Shown: in pieces, positions 61,478-64,000 of the stretch
How the letters are laid out: each line of letters starts with the position of its first letter
Numbering within the stretch: the stretch's first letter is position 1
Assembly (NCBI RefSeq): GCF_000718635.1
Contig: NZ_JOBF01000002.1
Span: 124,001 to 188,000 of the forward strand
Length of the DNA stretch: 64,000 nucleotides
Direction of reading: 5' to 3'
Source of the DNA: Streptomyces varsoviensis
GTDB taxonomy: Bacteria; Actinomycetota; Actinomycetes; Streptomycetales; Streptomycetaceae
The notes under the pieces: model-generated
Told to the model about the DNA's origin: nothing
Database searches by the model: none
What the model saw: the letters and a program-made list of their open reading frames with translations, nothing else
Made by a program: the position numbers and the translations under genes

Positions 61478-61491
61478 GGGTCGAACGGCCC
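61478..61491. promoter_or_regulatory. OsdR/DevR-type palindrome within the hyp operon
   Basis: GGGTCGAACGGCCC, 13 of 14 core positions, lies in the 213-base gap between hypE and the maturation protease gene, 124 bp before the latter's ATG. It may drive an internal promoter for protease, hypF, hypC and the HAD-like gene. Confidence 0.5.
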
Positions 61492-61567
61492 TCGCCGGGT
61501 GCCGGTCCGCCCCTGCCCGGCCGGAGCCCAAGGGCGGACAGCGAACGCTCCCCGCCCGCTCGGCTCG

Positions 61568-62599
61568 TCAGCAGATGCGGGGGAGCTGCTCGCCCAGCGG
61601 CATGTCGATGACGCGCCGGGAGCCCACGCGGGTGGACAGCTCCACGCGTCCAGGGTGGGCGGCGGTCGTCCGGCCCACGCGCACCGCCGACGCGCCCTCG
61701 GGTACGCCGCGCATCGCGCGCAGGGCGTCGTCCGCCCGGGGCTCCGGAACGTAGGCGACCAGACAGCCTTCGTTGGCGACATGCAGCGGGTCCAGGCCGA
61801 GCAGGTCGCAGGCGGCGGCCACGGGACCGGGTACGGGCAGGGCCGCCTCGTCGATCTCGGCTCCGGTGCCCGACGCCTCGGCGATCTCGTTGAGGGCGGC
61901 GGCCAGACCGCCGCGCGTGGGGTCGCGCAACGTGTGGACGCCGCCGCCCAAGGGCGCGAGAGCGCGTACGAGCCGGTGCAGGGGACAGGAGTCGGAGGCG
62001 ATGTCGGCATCGAAGCCCAGCCCCTCACGGGTACTGAGTACGGCGGTGCCGTGCAGGCCGATGGGGCCGGAGAGCAGGACCGCGTCGTTTGGCCTGGCCC
62101 GCGCCGCCGATGGTTCAAGGCCGGGCAGCCGCCGGCCGATGCCGGTGGTGGTGATGAACAGCCGGTCGGCGGCGCCGCGCCCCACCACCTTGGTGTCCCC
62201 GGTGACCACCGGCACCTCCGCGTCGGCCGCCGCCTTGCCCAGCGACTCCATGACGGACCGCAGTTCCGCCAGCGCCATGCCCTCCTCGATGATGAGGGAG
62301 ACGGCGAGGGCGACGGGTTCGGCGCCGCGCATGGCGAGGTCGTTGACCGTGCCGTGTACGGCGAGGGAGCCGATGTCGCCGCCCGGGAAGAACAGCGGGC
62401 TGACGACGAAGCTGTCGGTGCTGACGACCGGCGATTCCAACGGCGGGAGTGTGGCGGCGTCCTCCAGCGGGCCCGGTCGCGCCCCGAGGGCGGGCAGGAC
62501 GAGCGTCGCCAGCAGTTCGGCGGTCAGCCGGCCGCCCGCGCCGTGCCCGAGCAGCACTCGCTCGGTCTCCTGCCGTGGTGTGGGGCACTGGATGGTCAT
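61568..62599 (-). CDS. hypE: Hydrogenase maturation protein HypE
   Basis: The 343-residue protein begins with [20 protein letters not shown] and has [60 protein letters not shown] and [19 protein letters not shown] of the PurM-like fold. It ends in PRIC; the C-terminal Cys accepts carbamoyl from HypF and is dehydrated to thiocyanate. ATG 62599 overlaps the hypD stop by ATGA. Confidence 0.97.
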   Translation of the reverse strand: MTIQCPTPRQETERVLLGHGAGGRLTAELLATLVLPALGARPGPLEDAATLPPLESPVVSTDSFVVSPLFFPGGDIGSLAVHGTVNDLAMRGAEPVALAVSLIIEEGMALAELRSVMESLGKAAADAEVPVVTGDTKVVGRGAADRLFITTTGIGRRLPGLEPSAARARPNDAVLLSGPIGLHGTAVLSTREGLGFDADIASDSCPLHRLVRALAPLGGGVHTLRDPTRGGLAAALNEIAEASGTGAEIDEAALPVPGPVAAACDLLGLDPLHVANEGCLVAYVPEPRADDALRAMRGVPEGASAVRVGRTTAAHPGRVELSTRVGSRRVIDMPLGEQLPRIC

Positions 62600-63705
62600 G
62601 GCGGGCTTCCTGTGGGTGTGGCGGTGCGTCCGGCGGCGTGGTAGGCGGCGCAGGTCCCCTCGGCGGAGACCATGGGAGCGCCGAGGGGCGTGCGCGGGGT
62701 GCAGCGGGTGCCGTAGGCCGTGCAGTCGGTCGGCTCCCGCGCGCCGGTGAGGATGGCCCCCGCGATGCACCCGCGGTGCTCGGCGGAGCGCAGGCCGCTC
62801 ACCCCGAAGCGGCGGGCCGCGTCGAAGGCGGCGTACTCCGGCGCGAGTTCGAGTCCGCTCGCGGGGAGCGGGCCGATGCCGCGCCAGGTGCGGTCGGTGA
62901 TCCGGAACACCTGCTCGACGAGGTGCTGGGCGCGGCGGTTGCCGGCGCGCTGGACGGCGCGCGCGTACTGGTTCACCACCTCGGTGCGGCCTTCCTCCAG
63001 TTGCTCGACCGCCATCAGCACGCCTTCCAGGAGGTCGAGCGGCTCGAAGCCGGTGACGACGATGGGGACGCGCCAGCGCGCGGCGATCGGCTCGTACTGC
63101 CGCCAGCCCATCACGGCGCACACATGCCCCGCGGCGAGGAAGGCTTGCACCTCACAGTCCGGGTCGGCCAGCAGCGCGGTCATGGCCGGGGGCACGAGGA
63201 CGTGGCTGACCAGCAGGGAGAAGTTGGCCAGCCCCAGTCGGCGGGCGTGCAGGGCGGCCATGGCGTTGGCGGGCGCGGTGGTCTCGAAGCCGACGGCCAG
63301 GAAGACGACCTCTCGCTCCGGCTCGGCCTCGGCGATCCGTACGGCGTCCATCGGGGAGTAGACGACCCGTACGTCCGCGCCACCGGCCCGCAGGGCCAGC
63401 AGGTCGGTGCGGGTCCCCGGGACGCGCAGCATGTCCCCGAAGCTGGCGAAGGTCACCTCGGGGCGGGCGGCGATGGCCATGGCCCGGTCCAGGGTCTCCA
63501 GGGGTGTCACGCAGACCGGGCAGCCGGGGCCGTGGACCATGCGCATGCCGGCGGGCAGCAACGCGTCGATGCCCTGGCGCACCAGCGTGTGGGTCTGCCC
63601 GCCGCAGACCTCCATGACGCGCCATGGACGGGTCGCGGTGCGCCGGAGCCGGTCCAGTACGTGACGCGCCAGTTCGGGGTCCCGGTATTCGTCGAGGTAG
63701 CGCAT
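62596..63705 (-). CDS. hypD: Hydrogenase maturation protein HypD
   Basis: A 369-residue Hyp[71 protein letters not shown] and the C-terminal Cys cluster ([38 protein letters not shown]) that binds the [4Fe-4S] cluster. HypD with HypC builds the Fe(CN)2CO unit. ATG 63705 overlaps the TAA of the preceding CBS/BON gene (TAATG), so the stress-type CBS protein and the hyp genes form one leftward operon. Confidence 0.97.
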   Translation of the reverse strand: MRYLDEYRDPELARHVLDRLRRTATRPWRVMEVCGGQTHTLVRQGIDALLPAGMRMVHGPGCPVCVTPLETLDRAMAIAARPEVTFASFGDMLRVPGTRTDLLALRAGGADVRVVYSPMDAVRIAEAEPEREVVFLAVGFETTAPANAMAALHARRLGLANFSLLVSHVLVPPAMTALLADPDCEVQAFLAAGHVCAVMGWRQYEPIAARWRVPIVVTGFEPLDLLEGVLMAVEQLEEGRTEVVNQYARAVQRAGNRRAQHLVEQVFRITDRTWRGIGPLPASGLELAPEYAAFDAARRFGVSGLRSAEHRGCIAGAILTGAREPTDCTAYGTRCTPRTPLGAPMVSAEGTCAAYHAAGRTATPTGSPP

Positions 63706-64000
63706 TACGGCCTCGCTGATCCCGGAACCGACCCGTCGTGCCCGCTCACCTCGCAGACGACGTCCACGACGCCCTCCACGGCGCGGCACAGCCGGGCCGC
63801 GACCGGTACGAACGAGGTGCTGCGGATGTGCCCGGCGAGGGTGACGACGCCGTCCTTCACGGTGACGTCGACGTTCTGTTCGGGGAAGACCCGGTCGATC
63901 ACGACCCGACGCGTCTCCTCGGCGATGTCGGCGTCGGTGCGCAGGAACACCTTGAGCAGGTCCCCCCGGCTCACCATGCCCTGCAGCAGCCCTTCGGCAT
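63705..64000 (-). CDS. CBS/BON-domain protein, C-terminal part (runs off the window)
   Basis: The frame enters the window at its right edge and reads [20 protein letters not shown], the end of a second CBS motif, then a BON domain ([20 protein letters not shown]) and a short tail ending PGSARP. The N-terminal part with the first CBS motif is beyond base 64000; an internal ATG at 63977 is not the true start. It resembles the protein at 52190 most. Its stop overlaps the hypD start. Confidence 0.88.
   Translation of the reverse strand, partial: AEGLLQGMVSRGDLLKVFLRTDADIAEETRRVVIDRVFPEQNVDVTVKDGVVTLAGHIRSTSFVPVAARLCRAVEGVVDVVCEVSGHDGSVPGSARP

Overview
The window is very GC-rich DNA with strong third-position G/C bias, GGAGG-type ribosome binding sites, many GTG starts and many ATGA/GTGA gene overlaps. 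Together with the families present this points to Streptomyces or a close actinomycete. No rRNA, tRNA or CRISPR array was seen. All functional calls rest on reading the sequence and on family knowledge; no database search was run.

Left part (about 1-24.7 kb), specialised and accessory metabolism. After the last codons of a ketosynthase and a decayed Tn3-family transposase there is an operon behind a LacI-like palindrome: a solute-binding-like protein without a signal peptide, an acyl-CoA ligase carrying 20 in-frame heptad repeats, a CaiB/BaiF CoA-transferase and an enoyl-CoA hydratase. Next come a small ORF, a Nudix hydrolase, a Gfo/Idh oxidoreductase, a DegT-type aminotransferase and an inositol-monophosphatase-like phosphatase, a set that looks able to make an amino sugar or amino cyclitol. 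An ECF sigma/zinc-finger anti-sigma/ABC transporter operon follows, then a phosphatidylserine-decarboxylase-like enzyme of the PsiD type, a secreted beta-trefoil lectin and a hypothetical protein. At 19.7-24.7 kb lies a compact pyrrole-2-carboxyl cassette (carrier protein, KAS III-like acyltransferase, prolyl-carrier dehydrogenase, prolyl adenylating enzyme) plus a methyltransferase.

Middle part (about 24.7-33.2 kb), remnants and secreted proteins: a truncated HipA-family gene, an ArsR-like regulator, a 1006-residue secreted repeat protein, and a secreted glycosidase-like protein that shares its C-terminal module with that protein. The flanks hold IS and other gene fragments.

Right part (about 33.2-64 kb), a hypoxia/dormancy-type stress island. 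It contains an Rv1733c-like membrane protein, Hsp20, a DevR/DosR (OsdR)-like response regulator with its GAF sensor kinase, three tandem universal stress proteins, four CBS/BON proteins, a lone cyclic-nucleotide-binding domain protein, phosphoketolase, GAPDH, a beta-phosphoglucomutase-like HAD enzyme with a GH65 phosphorylase, two flavodoxin-like proteins, OsmC, a GNAT/acyl-CoA synthetase fusion, and [NiFe]-hydrogenase maturation genes (hypC, hypD, hypE, hypF and a maturation protease). The palindrome GGGCCGNNCGGCCC and near matches recur in intergenic DNA about 55-125 bp upstream of many of these genes. This suggests one regulon under the encoded two-component system that links low-oxygen sensing, stress proteins, sugar-phosphate catabolism and hydrogenase maturation.
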